DNA from: Channallabes apus
Taxonomy: Eukaryota > Chordata > Actinopteri > Siluriformes > Clariidae
Direction: 5' to 3'
DNA length: 64,000 nucleotides
NCBI GenBank assembly: GCA_030522415.1
Contig: CM060118.1
Span: 17,810,151-17,874,150, forward strand
Position numbers and translations under genes: made by a program. How positions within the stretch are numbered: position 1 is the first letter of the stretch; each line of letters begins with the position of its first letter. The notes beneath the pieces are model-generated. The model was not told the DNA's origin. It saw only the letters and a list, made by a program, of their open reading frames with translations, and did not search any database. Shown here piece by piece: positions 1 through 10,359 of this stretch.

Positions 1-113
1 TCAGCGCCAGTGGGTTGGACCTGCTCGCCTATTGGCTGATCCTTTAACATCGATTAGTTTCCCTGGATACCTGCTCCGCGGACCGCTGCTATAGCTAGCA
101 ATAACGTGCTAGG

Positions 114-190
114 CAGTGGCGGACTGGCCGTCTGGAGCACCGGGCGTTTTCCCGGTGGGCTGCTGGTCAGTGTGGCCGGCCCAGTCAGTA
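114..190. repeat. GC-rich dispersed repeat fragment with hairpin
   Basis: This short GC-rich block resembles a module I associate with dispersed fish repeats, but I cannot name the family. It contains a perfect hairpin with arms ACCGGG (139-144) and CCCGGT (151-156) around a 6-base loop. No coding potential is visible. Confidence 0.35.
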
Positions 191-954
191 CGTAAATTTA
201 TTTAAAAAATTACGGAAACTACAGTATAATATTGCATCTCTTCTTTTACGCAGATAGATGAGTGCCTTAATCGTATGGGCGCCGCCGATAAAAAGTGCGT
301 GTGTTTTTTACTATGTAGTATATCACATTATGTATGTACAGTATGCTGCGCGTGTCCACTGAGAACAGAGCAGGAGCTCAGCTGTGCTGCTCCCCCCGAA
401 ACGCTCTATTGTTTTACCCTTTTCTTTACTTTTACTGTATGTTTTGTATTATAATTTTGTGACGCTGAAAAGGTTTTGTGCTGAACGCTATTGTTGGCTC
501 TGAGATCTTTTTCCTCGGCTATCAGGCCCAAAGCGGCACAGTTAGTGTGCATGTGAATGTATTGTAATCCTATTCCATATGTGTTCTGAAACCACGCCCC
601 CTTTCACCTTTAATTTACAGAGGGAGAGAGATGGGTCCTTTCTCGATACAGCAAATAATGAATAATTACCATGGATGTAAATTGAAAAACCAGGTAAAAT
701 GAACCAGGTGTTGGTTAATTTTTCACTGGAATGTTGGGTTAATTCTACCTCACAAATAGGTTATTATTTTCATGTACTCACAGAGGCAGAATGGAGTAAT
801 TGCACAAATAGGCTGAGGCAGCTTCTACAAAGCAGGATCTCTCTGTGACTTCAGATATCTTTTCTGCAGAACAAAACTATCCAGCCCTGGTCTCATTTTA
901 ACATACAAACACTGTCTATGACTTTCATAGCAACATGACAAAAAGTCCTATACA
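191..954. other. No gene seen; AT-rich spacer
   Basis: I see no convincing ORF, tandem repeat or transposon end here. It is ordinary AT-rich sequence lying before the LTR element. Confidence 0.5.
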
Positions 955-959
955 GGAGC

Positions 960-1293
960 TGTAAGGGTTAACCCCTAGAGGGCGCCAAACGCCCGTTTAC
1001 TTTTTGTTTTGTAGTGTGTGTTGTGTTAGTTTGTACTTCAGTTCCCAGTCTGCACCTCGGTCAGGTGACGTAGAAGCTCACCTGAACCGAGGGAAGCTAA
1101 TTATGTTTAGTTATGTTTCCTTTAGTATAAATAGCCTGACTGAACTTCAGTCAGGCGTCTAGCTTTTGTTGTTGTTATAGTTTAGATTTGTGTTTGTGTT
1201 ATGGTCTTTGATTTAAATAAAAGACTTTACTGAACCGTCAGCTCGCCTCTGCGTTCATGCCGCGCTCACACAGACACCGGAAGAATCGTGACA
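960..1293 (+). repeat. 5' LTR of element A
   Basis: The repeat is 334 bp, bounded by TG and CA. It contains a TATA box at 1126-1133, a hairpin just downstream, and an AATAAA-type signal near 1216. It differs from the 3' LTR by small indels and substitutions, so the insertion is not brand new. Confidence 0.85.
1126..1156 (+). promoter_or_regulatory. LTR TATA box plus hairpin
   Basis: TATAAATA (1126-1133) is followed at once by a perfect inverted repeat: arms GCCTGACTGA (1134-1143) and TCAGTCAGGC (1147-1156) with a 3-base loop. This falls where transcription should begin, so the hairpin would lie at or near the RNA 5' end (the R region). The same arrangement occurs at 2745-2775, 59251-59281 and 61217-61247. 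Confidence 0.7.
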
Positions 1294-1414
1294 GAAAGCT
1301 AGACCGTTTAAGCGGCATGGCGGAGGACCCCCTCCTAGGGAATTTTTTGGGGGGGAGGTCATCGTATCCAACGAGCTGGCGGAACTGCTGGAGGACAGCG
1401 AGGAGCACGGCGAG

Positions 1415-2590
1415 ATGGAGGTTTGGCAAGGCTGGGGAAGCTGTGGGCTCATCGAGCCGGCGGACTCACGGGAGGACAGCGTGACACACAGAGAGAGAAT
1501 GGCGAGGCAAAGCTGGGAAGGCTGCGGGCTCGTCATCCGGCGCACACCGTCGAGAGGTGTAGCGGCCAGGGGAGAGATGGAAGGATTCTACAGGCAGTGG
1601 GCAGAGCTCAACCAGGAGCGCATTCGTGACCTGCGGGAGCAGGTGCTGCAGCTCCAACAGCAGCTCGTCCAGGTTCGGGAGAACCAGGCTGTAGTCCCGG
1701 ATGTGATCCCTCTCTCGAATCTGGACGACGCGCTCCCCCTCCTGCCACTGCCTGAACTCGTCGTGGAGGAAGACACGCATGGGCGATGCAGCATGGACGA
1801 CGCGCTTCCTCCGCCTCCGCCGCCAGTGCTGAACGTGGAGGATTATGCGCCGCTACAACACGGCGACGACGACACGTTTCCTCCACCTCCCGCACCAGTG
1901 CTCGTTGCGGAGGATTACCAGCAGTGGCTGGGCAGCGTGGCGGACGCATTTCCTCCACCCCCTCCACCACAGCTCAGTGAGGAGGACTACGCGCCGCTGC
2001 TGCACGGCGACGAGGAGGTCGCTTCCTCAATGCAGCCGGCGTACGACCTGGAGAGCATCATCCTTCCACCTCCCCCAGGTTTCGAGGACAGCGCACCAGC
2101 TCGTCTGCAGCCGCTGAGCCTCGCACCAACGCTGCAGTCGTCGAGCCCAGTGCCAGCTCCGCCGCCGTCGGGCTCAGTGCCAGCTCCGCCGCCGTCGGGC
2201 TCAGTGCCGGCTCCGCCGCCGTCGGGCTCAGTGCCAGCTCCGCCGCCGTCAGGCTCAGTGCCAGCTCCGTCGCCGTCGAGCTCAGTGCCAGCTCCACCGC
2301 CGAGCTCCGAGTCAGCTCCACCGCGCCATCGAGCTCCGAGTCACGTCTCCAGCTCTGCAGCCGCCGAGCACGTCTCCAGCTCTGCAGCCGCCGAGCACGT
2401 CTCCAGCTCTGCAGCCGCTGAGCACGTCTCCAGCTCTGCAGCCGCCGAGCACGTCTCCAGCTCTGCAGCCGCCGAGCACGTCTGCAGCTCCGTCACCCAG
2501 CCTCCAGAGCGAAAAGGAGAAGGTAGAACAGTGGGGTGGGTGTCCTGGGCTTCCGGTGATGCTCCGGAGGGGGGATTCTGTAAGGGTTAA
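1415..2590 (+). CDS. Proline-rich tandem-repeat protein of LTR element A
   Basis: I do not recognise a family. The frame is open for 391 residues. The N-terminal third is charged and includes a short coiled-coil-like segment (about residues 72-96, rich in Q, L, R and E). Next come imperfect repeats of the type EDYAPL-HGD followed by runs of 4-6 prolines, then a serine/proline region with tandem APPPSGSVP units, then Ser/Ala repeats of the type EHVSSSAAA. The ancestral start is probably ATG at 1317 (MAED), which also starts the sister copy. Here it is one frame away, across the G-run near 1352-1358, so this copy seems frameshifted at its N-terminus. The stop lies just inside the 3' LTR. Proline runs resemble SH3, WW or EVH1 ligands, but any function is unknown. 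Confidence 0.55.
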   Translation: MEVWQGWGSCGLIEPADSREDSVTHRERMARQSWEGCGLVIRRTPSRGVAARGEMEGFYRQWAELNQERIRDLREQVLQLQQQLVQVRENQAVVPDVIPLSNLDDALPLLPLPELVVEEDTHGRCSMDDALPPPPPPVLNVEDYAPLQHGDDDTFPPPPAPVLVAEDYQQWLGSVADAFPPPPPPQLSEEDYAPLLHGDEEVASSMQPAYDLESIILPPPPGFEDSAPARLQPLSLAPTLQSSSPVPAPPPSGSVPAPPPSGSVPAPPPSGSVPAPPPSGSVPAPSPSSSVPAPPPSSESAPPRHRAPSHVSSSAAAEHVSSSAAAEHVSSSAAAEHVSSSAAAEHVSSSAAAEHVCSSVTQPPERKGEGRTVGWVSWASGDAPEGGFCKG

Positions 2591-2898
2591 CCTCTAGAGG
2601 GTGCCAAACGCCCATTTACTTTTTGTTTTGTAGTTTGTGTTGTGTTAGTTTGTACTTCAGTTCCCAGTCTGCACCTCGGTCAGCTGACGTAGAAGCTCAC
2701 CTGAACCGAGGGAAGCCAATTATGTTTAGTTATGTTTCCTTTAGTATAAATAGCCTGACTGAACTTCAGTCAGGCGTCTAGCTTTTGTTGTGTTTGTGTT
2801 ATGGTCTTTGATTTAAATCAGCTCGCCTCTTTTTATCTTTTTATCTCTTTTTATTTAAATCATGCCGCGCTCACACAGACACCGGAAGAATCGTGACA
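2579..2898 (+). repeat. 3' LTR of element A
   Basis: The repeat is 320 bp, bounded by TG and CA, and preceded by a purine tract. It contains the same TATA (2745-2752) and hairpin (2753-2775) as the 5' LTR. Its distal part has a small local rearrangement around 2809-2860, where TTTTTATCT-like units are inserted and the segment with the polyadenylation-like signal is lost. Confidence 0.85.
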
Positions 2899-2903
2899 GG
2901 AGC

Positions 2904-5239
2904 ACACTGCTTTGGATAGTTAATGTCAAAAATATAAAATGCCTTGAAGCACACATCAACTGCCCCAAGTAGTGTGCATTGAACCAGAGCCTGTCGCACC
3001 AGAATGACGAATGCCTGAGAGCAGCGCTGGTCATTATCTCCTAAACGTCAGGATGTAGGGGTACGGCCTCGACACTTCAGCCTGCTGGAGGTATTACACC
3101 ATGTTGGTTACAACCTTAGAAAGAAAGAAATGAAAGAAAGTAAACATTTTGTTGAATAGCAAAGATTAAACTAAATAAGACAATCAATTTAGTGTGTAAT
3201 AGGATTGATACTAAATAAAAAATGACAAAGCTGTCCATTAAAATAGGATATAGGTAACCTGAAACAAAAACATGGAGACAGCTACTACCAAAAATAAAAC
3301 AGTAGAATAAGCATGGCTTTTAGGATGAATATGATTATTTTTGTTTATGTCAGCCTAGTTGATCTTGTGGTCTGCGTTGATTTTTTTAGCTAATTATCGA
3401 GGAAATGTCATAGCTAGTGTCATACTGGCACATTACAAATCACCCTAATAGTAATACTTCCATCTAGTAGTTATCTGTACAACTTTGGTACTTTTCCTGT
3501 AGTTGGCGCGCTGACTGATAGTTAATTTAGCCTGAGTCACAAACAACTTTGGTTAAAGAGGGCGACCTGGTTAGCTTACATGCAATTACTGATGATTATA
3601 TTTGCAATGGGGGAAAGGTGTAAAATATTGTTATAACTTGGGAGAATTTTGACCGTGAAGTAAATTACTAGCTAGTGAAAAACGGGAGGGTTAGCAGGTC
3701 TGCATATTTGTGAGAAGATCAGTGTTTTGTAACACCCCAGCATTTTATTGTCTCAAGCAGTGAGATAAATAAAGTTCTAAAGTGGTTGCTAACGCTAGCA
3801 ACCTAACTAAATGCCTGTGTCATGCTAGCACTACAGTTGACAGTTTAGCATTCATTCATCACTTCACCATCTTCGTAACCCTGCAAACATTCTACAGAGA
3901 AAGCTAAAAAGCTCAGACATCTTAGCCGTTTCTTTCATACACATGTGGGGTATTTTGGCTAACTAGCAGCTATTCTCAGCTAAATTATCATCCAGTACAT
4001 CAGACCAGCCGGAAAGTTTGTGTGTAACCTTAACACGGTACCAGTAATAAATCTTACATATACTGATACTTTTTCAGTCATATGTGAATTAGGTGAGTGA
4101 ACATGTGTATACAGACCTTGTATTTAACGTCATTTCCCCTTAAATGCCCGAGGATGAACCGTCATCAGCGGTGTGGGAGCTCAACTGCCACCTACTGCAT
4201 AGAACACGTATTGCACCATTAGACCTAAATCGATACTTCATGCGCTATTACTTACGTGTGAATAAAGGAGCAACCAATCACACAGCTGGCTCCGCCCTAT
4301 CGCTCTTGATTGACAGAACGACTCATTCTGCTGAAAAGCCGCATTATGAAATAAATAGGCCATCGTGAAAAATGGGATTTTGAAATAAAAACTGACTTTG
4401 AAAAAATGACATTTTGAAATAAAAACAGCATGAATTAAATAAAATGCCTCTGCAATAATCTGTTATTGGGAAAAATAATGACCATGAAATATTATTTCAT
4501 AATAATAAGTAAATATATTTATAAATATAAATATATTTTATAAATAATTAGCTTTTTTTCAAAATATGTGCCATTATTTCACAATATCATTCTCATATTA
4601 CATATATGTGTCTTATTTATTCATAGTGTTATTTATTTCATAATGTCCTATTTATTTATTTATTTATTTAATTTTGAACACTTTGGAGTTCCATACATGG
4701 CTAGAACATTTAAAACTGTATGCTGTACATTTATCACTATACAATTATATTGAGAAGTCTTACTTTTTGATGACACAGAAATAGATTATCTTTCTTTGTA
4801 AATATAGAACACACTGTCCCTTATTAAAGAAATGAATAAAAACATACACAGATTTATTCACATTAGCCTTAAGAATATGATGAATGTAATTTTTATTGAA
4901 TTAATTAGCCATCAACTAGATCTGTCATGATCTATTATCAGTATCAGTCATGGCCAGCCAATCCCGCTCAGTCCTTCTTACGTGCAACCGCAGATGCGAT
5001 GAAAAGCGGTGTACAGTCCACATGCCTTTAAAGTCCCTGGGGTACATGGCATTGTCTCTCTCACATGCCACTCTCGTGGTTACCAAACAAAATGAATGAA
5101 TTTAGATTGGTAGAATGATGGTGCAACAGGCAGCGTTGCTGTATTAAGACAGGTGTTCTTTTTGATCCTGAACTTGGGTTATTGCTTAGACTGAGCAATT
5201 TAGGGTTCCCCAGAAATCCAAGAAATGGATTAGTGAGGT
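2904..5239. other. No gene seen; AT-rich sequence with TTTA repeat
   Basis: There is no protein I can recognise. Short ORFs (for example 4144-4368) show no known motif. A (TTTA)n microsatellite lies at about 4648-4672 within a very AT-rich block at 4490-4690. Confidence 0.5.
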
Positions 5240-5770
5240 AACTGGTTAGACATTAGAGAGGTTTATGTACATTTCAGGATCCAGTTTAAAATATTACATC
5301 TTGTTTTTAAAAGCCTAAATAATTTGGCACCTGCTTATCTGACGGAGCTTCTTGTTCCATACTCCCCTTCCAGAGCCTTGGGATCCTCTGATCATCATTT
5401 ACTGCATATCCCCAGAACAAAGCTCAAAACCAGAGGTGGAAGCCTTTTCGTTAGTAGACCCCAGCCTGTGGAACAGTCTCCCTTTGCAGTTCGAGCTGCC
5501 CAGAATCTTAATCATTTTAAAACTATGTTTAAAACACATCTGTTTTCATGTGCATTTTATTCCTTTTGATTTATTAAGGTGGTTTTATTAAATTTATTAT
5601 AATTTTTTTTTATCCTTTTTTTTCTGTCTTGTTTGTAATAGTGAGCAATGTATATTAAGTAGATATGCTGTATAGTACTTGCTGACTTATTGGTTTATAC
5701 TTGTACAGCACTTTGGTCAACGGAAGTTGTTTTAAATGTGCTTTATAAATAAATTTGATTGACTGATTGA
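5240..5770 (+). mobile_element. 5'-truncated L2-like LINE, 3' end
   Basis: Translation of 5290-5570 gives the C-terminal part of a LINE ORF2: LVFKSLNNLAPAYLTELL-like spacing, then LWNSLPLQF and FKTMFKTHLF, a signature of the region after RT in L2/CR1 elements. The 3' end runs into a GCTTTATAAATAAA-type signal and a short TTGA-type tail (about 5740-5768). Most of the element is missing, as usual for truncated LINE copies. Clade assignment is from general resemblance only. Confidence 0.7.
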
Positions 5771-6118
5771 ATAATCATAATAGTCATAATAATCACTTTC
5801 ACACGGGCAAACAAAGACATTTTAGGCAGAATGGTTGGGTGTTTAAAATACCTTTGAATGTAGCTAGCAAGGAAACAACAGGTGAAACAAACTACACACA
5901 TGCAAACCATAACCAGTGGATGGGAATAAGTTGGCAAAAAGGTGGCATCACGTCAATTTGTGAGGACCTGCACAAGCTACACACCAAAAGAATTTAAGAT
6001 ATAGACAGTACATTTCTACCCTAAATCTTAAGTCTTGATGGTTAAATGAAAACTACTTTAAGTAATAAACAGAGAGAGTCTGTTCCTTACCAACTGTATT
6101 TCTATTTTAACTGCAGCA
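5771..6118. other. No gene seen
   Basis: This is a short spacer without recognisable coding or repeat structure. Confidence 0.4.
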
Positions 6119-6120
6119 TA

Positions 6121-7657
6121 CAGTGGTGTGAAAAACTATTTGCCCCCCCCTCCTGATTTATTATTCTTTTGCATGTTTGTCACACAAAATGTTTCTGATC
6201 ATCAAACACATTTAACTATTAGTCAAAGATAACACAAGTAAACACAAAATGCAGTTTTTAAATGAGAGCTTTTATTATTTAGGGAGAAAAAAAATTCAAA
6301 CCTACATGGCCCTGTGTGAAAAAGTAATTGCCCCCTGAACCTAATAACTGGTTGGGCCACCCTTAGCAGCAATAACTGCAATCAAGCATTTGCGATAACT
6401 TGCAACGACTCTTTTACAGCGCTCTGGAGGAATTTTGGCCCACTCATCTTTGCAGAATTGTTGTAATTCAGCTTTATTTGAGGGTTTTCTAGCATGAACC
6501 GCCTTTTTAAGGTCATGCCACAACATCTCAATAGGATTCAGGTCAGGACTTTGACTAGGCCACTCCAAAGTCTTCATTTTGTTTTTCTTCAGCCATTCAG
6601 AGATGAATTTGCTGGTGTGTTTTGGGTCATTGTCCTGCTGCAGCACCCAAGATCGCTTCAGCTTGAGTTGACGAACAGATGGCCGGACATTCTCCTTCAG
6701 GATTTTTTGTTAGACAGTAGTTTACTGTTGGTATGATGATCTTTTTCTGAAATGCTGTGTTACTTTTACGCCAGATGTAACGGGACACGCACCTTCCAAA
6801 AAGTTAAACTTTTGTCTCGTCGGTCCACAAGGTATTTTCCCAAAAGTCTTGGCAATCATTGAGATGTTTTTAGCAAAATTGAGACGAGACTTAATGTTCT
6901 TTTTGCTTAAAAGTGGTTTGCGCCTTGGAAATCTGCCATGCAGGCCGTTTTTGCCCAGTCTCTTTCTTATGGTGGAGTCGTGAACACTGACCTTAATTGA
7001 GGCAAGTGAGGCCTGCAGTTCTTTGGATGTTGTCCTGGGGTCTTTTGTGGCCTCTCGGATGAGTTGTCTCTGCGCTCTTGGGGTAATTTTGGTCGGCCGG
7101 CCACTCCTGGGAAGGTTCACCACTGTTCCATGTTTTTGCCATTTGTGGATAATGGCTCTCACTGTGGTTCGCTGGAGTCGCAAAGCTTTAGAAATGGCTT
7201 TATAACCTTTACCAGACTGATAGATCTCAATTAATTTTGTTCTCATTTGTTCCTGAATTTCTTTGGATCTTGGCATGATGTCTAGCTTTTGAGGTGCTTT
7301 TGGTCTACTTCTCTGTGTCAGGTAGCTCCTATTTAAGTGATTTCTTGATTGAAACAGGTGTGGCAGTAATCAGGCCTGGGGGTGACTACAGAAATTGAAC
7401 TCAGGTGTGATAAACTACAGTTAAGTTATTTTTTAACAAGGGGGGCAATCACTTTCACACAAGGCTATGTAGATTTGGAGTTTTTTTCTCCCTTAATAAC
7501 GTAAACCTTCATTTAAAAACTGCATGTTGTGTTCAATTATGTTATCTTTGACTAATAGTTAACGGTTTTTGATGAGCAGAAACATTTAAGTGTGACAAAC
7601 ATGCAAAAGAATAAGAAATCAGGAAGGGGGCAAATACAGTAGTTTTTCACACCACTG
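6121..7657 (-). mobile_element. Tc1-like transposon, copy 1, internally deleted
   Basis: The ends are CAGTGGTGTGAAAAAC and its inverse, flanked by TA at 6119-6120 and 7658-7659, the Tc1/mariner target duplication. The terminal inverted repeats are about 200 bp and hold subterminal repeats of the GGGGGCAAT type (IR/DR style). Compared with the copy at 15898, about 86 bp are missing at 6720, within the transposase. The right inverted repeat also has a small insertion near 7635-7641. Confidence 0.93.
6341..7276 (-). pseudogene. Tc1 transposase, frameshifted and deleted (copy 1)
   Basis: The first 140 or so residues (start MPRSKEIQEQ at 7276) carry the paired-like helix-turn-helix DNA-binding region and the GRP motif (SGRPTKITPR). 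The protein then goes out of frame near the first catalytic aspartate. The C-terminal part (6341-6646) keeps QQDNDPKHT and SPDLNPIE, the second aspartate and the glutamate of the DD34E triad. The 86-bp deletion separates the two halves. A working protein cannot be made from this copy. Confidence 0.9.
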
Positions 7658-7739
7658 TATTAGAAATGGCATGAGACAAGACACTACATCATCATTGTTT
7701 TGTATGAAAGGTTGTAGTATTACAGTCTGTCTGCAGCAA

Positions 7740-7857
7740 TCCATTTCACAGGGTGCCAATTCACCACAGGGCGCACACATTTGGGAGCGCCAATTAGCCT
7801 AATCTGCAGACCACCAAGCACAGGGAGAACATGTAAACTCCATGCACACAGAGACTC
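7740..7857 (-). repeat. tRNA-derived SINE fragment
   Basis: This partial copy is the same module as 15340-15700 and 56855-57136. Shared words include CCAATTAGCCTAATCTGCA, the GGGAGAACATG block and the ACTCCATGCACACAGAGAC block. The tRNA-like head is missing here. The RTE-like LINE abuts it directly. Confidence 0.65.
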
Positions 7858-9084
7858 ATTTTTTAAATAGTTTTTCATGTGGCTGTGCCTCTTCGTATTT
7901 ACCTTTGGGCTGTTCCCGTTCTGGAGTCACCACAGCAAATCATCTGACTCCATCTAACCCCTCTTCTCTGCATCTTCTTCTCTCACGCACATCCAAAAAT
8001 CTCCTCTTTGGTCTTCCTCTAGACCTCCTGTCTGGTAGTTCCAACCTCAGCATCCTTCTAACAATGTATTCACGATCTATCTGCTGAACATGTCCAAACC
8101 ACTTCAATCTGGCTTCTCTGACTTTATCTCCAAAACATCTAACATGGGTTGTCCCTCTGATGGACTCATTGATCCTGTCCAGCCTTGTCAACTCTCAAAG
8201 AGGACCTCAATATCTTCATCTCTGCTACCTCCAACTCTGCCTCCTGTCTTTTCTTCAGTGCCACTGTCTCTAATCCGTAGAGCATCGCAGGTTTCACCAC
8301 CTTGTACACCTTTCCTTTCATTCTCGCTGATACTCTATCACATAACACACCTGACACTTTGCTCCACACATTCCACCACCTCTTCACCTCCTTTCCTGTA
8401 TTTAAAGTCCTTCACCTTCTTTACCTCTGCTCCCTGTAGCCTCACCGTTCCACTTGGGTCCCTCTCATTCACACAGATGTATTCTGTTTTGCTATGGCTA
8501 TCCTTCATTCCTCTGCTTTCCAGAGCATACCTCCACGTCTATAGATTTTCCTCCACCTGTTCCTCTTTCTACAAAGCACAATGGCATCTGCAAACGCCAT
8601 AGTCGATGGAGACTCCCGTTTAACCTCATCTGTCATCCTATGCATTACTATAGCAAACAAGAAGGGGCTCAGAGCCAATCCTTAATGCAGGCCCACCTTG
8701 AACTCTTCTGTCACGCCTACAGCATATCTCACCACTGTCTAACAGATCTCATACATAACATATGGTATCATCTAACATATGTCTCTGCCACTCCAGACTT
8801 CCTCATACAGTACAATACCACAGCTCCTCTCTCAGCACCCTGTTATAAGCTTTCTCTAAATCTACAAAGAAGCAATGCCACTTCCTATTACCGTCTCTGT
8901 ACTTCTCCATCAGCATCCTCAATGCAAATACTGCATCTGTTGTACTCTTTCTAGGCATGAAACCATATTGTTGCCCACAAATGCTGACCTCTTCCCCTCT
9001 ACTACAGTAGCTTCCTAGACTACTCCTAGCTTCCACTATTAACGTTTTTAATATATAGTCCCACAATCTGCTATTCAAAAGCAA
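7858..9084 (-). pseudogene. RTE-like LINE ORF2 remnant
   Basis: Reading the reverse strand, 9084-8803 gives part of the RT domain (QYGFMPRKSTTDAVFALRM, then FFVDLEKAYNRV), 8387-8166 gives a segment ending in LEVAEMKILR, and 8191-7940 gives the C-terminal RLKWFGHVQ / SRGRPKRRF region. This order matches the RTE-type LINEs common in fish. Frames change several times and the endonuclease end is absent. The copy is 5'-truncated and dead. The exact clade is not certain. Confidence 0.8.
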
Positions 9085-9801
9085 CCAGAATAGCTAACCA
9101 TTTTATTCATATTGGAAGTGATAATGAAAAGTTATCGTAACTTCAGATTATCACTTATAGTTTCCTGGTGCACAGGTTTCTTTCAACAATAACAATCAAT
9201 ACACCTTGTTAAACTTTCCCCCAAAAAAAGGAGGAAAGTTCCACATCGCACCCATATCAAATATCTCATTTCAGATTTACCCAATAAAACATGACTGCAG
9301 GGATGTGTGTGCATTTACAAGAACATTAGAGGGGTTAGATACTAATATGGGATGAGAAGAGTTGGAGTGTAGTCAGCATTCCTGTTCATCATAAAGGTAT
9401 TCGGGTGGGTTAAAGTTCAGGGCTCTGTGAAGATCAGGGTTTTTTTTTCCCTTGGAGAACCTTGGCAACTATTGTGCACATTTTTTTGTGCACAGGGGAT
9501 CGTCAAGCTGGAACACGTTTGGACTAGGTGTTATCATTCCAGTTAAGGGAAATTGCAACATGTCAGTATTGACATTGCATATTATTGTTTGCTTCTAACT
9601 TTTTGGCAACAGTTTGAGGAAGAACTACATATGAAGCGATAGTCAAAATTTGGCCCTGTAGTGTATCATTTTACTGTAATGCAAGATGTGTAAATGTATA
9701 GTAATTTTGCCCTTCCTTTTAATGCTCTTAACAATTTAAAGTTTTATAGCACACATTGTAACATAAAATTTCATGATTTTCTTGCCTGGAAATGTAAGAG
9801 A
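9085..9801. other. No gene seen
   Basis: I see no recognisable protein or repeat end. There are a few homopolymer runs (for example T at 9441-9449). Confidence 0.4.
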
Positions 9802-10236
9802 GATTTTAACATTCATTTTGAGAAAACAGAAGACCCTCTGAGAACAGCATTTATGTCCATACTGGACTCAGTAGGCGTAAATCAGTGTGTAGTAGGACCC
9901 ACTTATAAAGCAGGTCACACTTTAGACTTAATAATATTTTTCGGATTAAGTATAAGAAATGTATTCACAATTCCACTGTCTGAAATTATCTCAGATCACT
10001 ATCTTGTCTCCATTCAAGTGTGTCACAGTGATAATGCACAGCACCGCGCTACCGTATTAAACGTACATTCACATCAACTACCACACAGAGTTTTATCAGT
10101 AATCTGCCAGAGTTACCAAATTCGATTAGGTCACCGTCTGACCCCACAGAACTCGATCAGGCGACTGAATATTTAGAGTCGACATTTCGTTGTACCTTAA
10201 ATAATGTAGCTCCAGCTAAAAGAAAAATTATTAGGA
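9802..10236 (+). repeat. LINE endonuclease fragment duplicating 11918-12358
   Basis: This stretch closely matches the second half of the endonuclease domain of the LINE just downstream (GDFNIHFE..., SEIISDHYLVSI). It ends abruptly at the shared word AAATTATTAG, after which the 5' leader of the longer copy starts. It lacks the extra 5 bases (ACAGT-like) that break the longer copy at about 12328, so it is not a simple recent duplicate of it. Confidence 0.8.
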
Positions 10237-10359
10237 CGTAGCTTCCTGTTTTCGTATCGTTGCCGCGAAAGTTTCGCAACGCGCGAGTTTCCTCGTCTAA
10301 GAACAACAAACGGAATTCATCTCCAAACAACTAAAACTCCGACACAGAGGTACGTTATA

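Larger units (their letters stand above)
955..2903 (+). mobile_element. LTR retroelement, copy A, non-autonomous (no gag/pol seen)
   Basis: Two direct repeats (960-1293 and 2579-2898) start with TGTAAGGGTTAACC and end with CGTGACA, the TG...CA rule of LTRs. The 5 bases GGAGC occur immediately before (955-959) and after (2899-2903), a 5-bp target site duplication. A purine-rich stretch (about 2564-2575) sits directly before the 3' LTR as expected of a polypurine tract. The interior of about 1.3 kb carries one long proline-rich reading frame and no protease, RT, RNase H or integrase motif. I see no classic TGG-type primer binding site after the 5' LTR. It is sister to the element at 59098. Mobilisation by another element's enzymes is inference. 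Confidence 0.85.

Noticed and set aside
4144..4368. 74-residue ORF as a host gene
   Set aside because: There is no motif, no homolog I recognise and no splice context.
8090..8954. Plus-strand ORFs of 166-170 residues (Ser/Leu/Pro rich)
   Set aside because: They are antisense shadows of the RTE-like LINE, whose motifs read on the minus strand.
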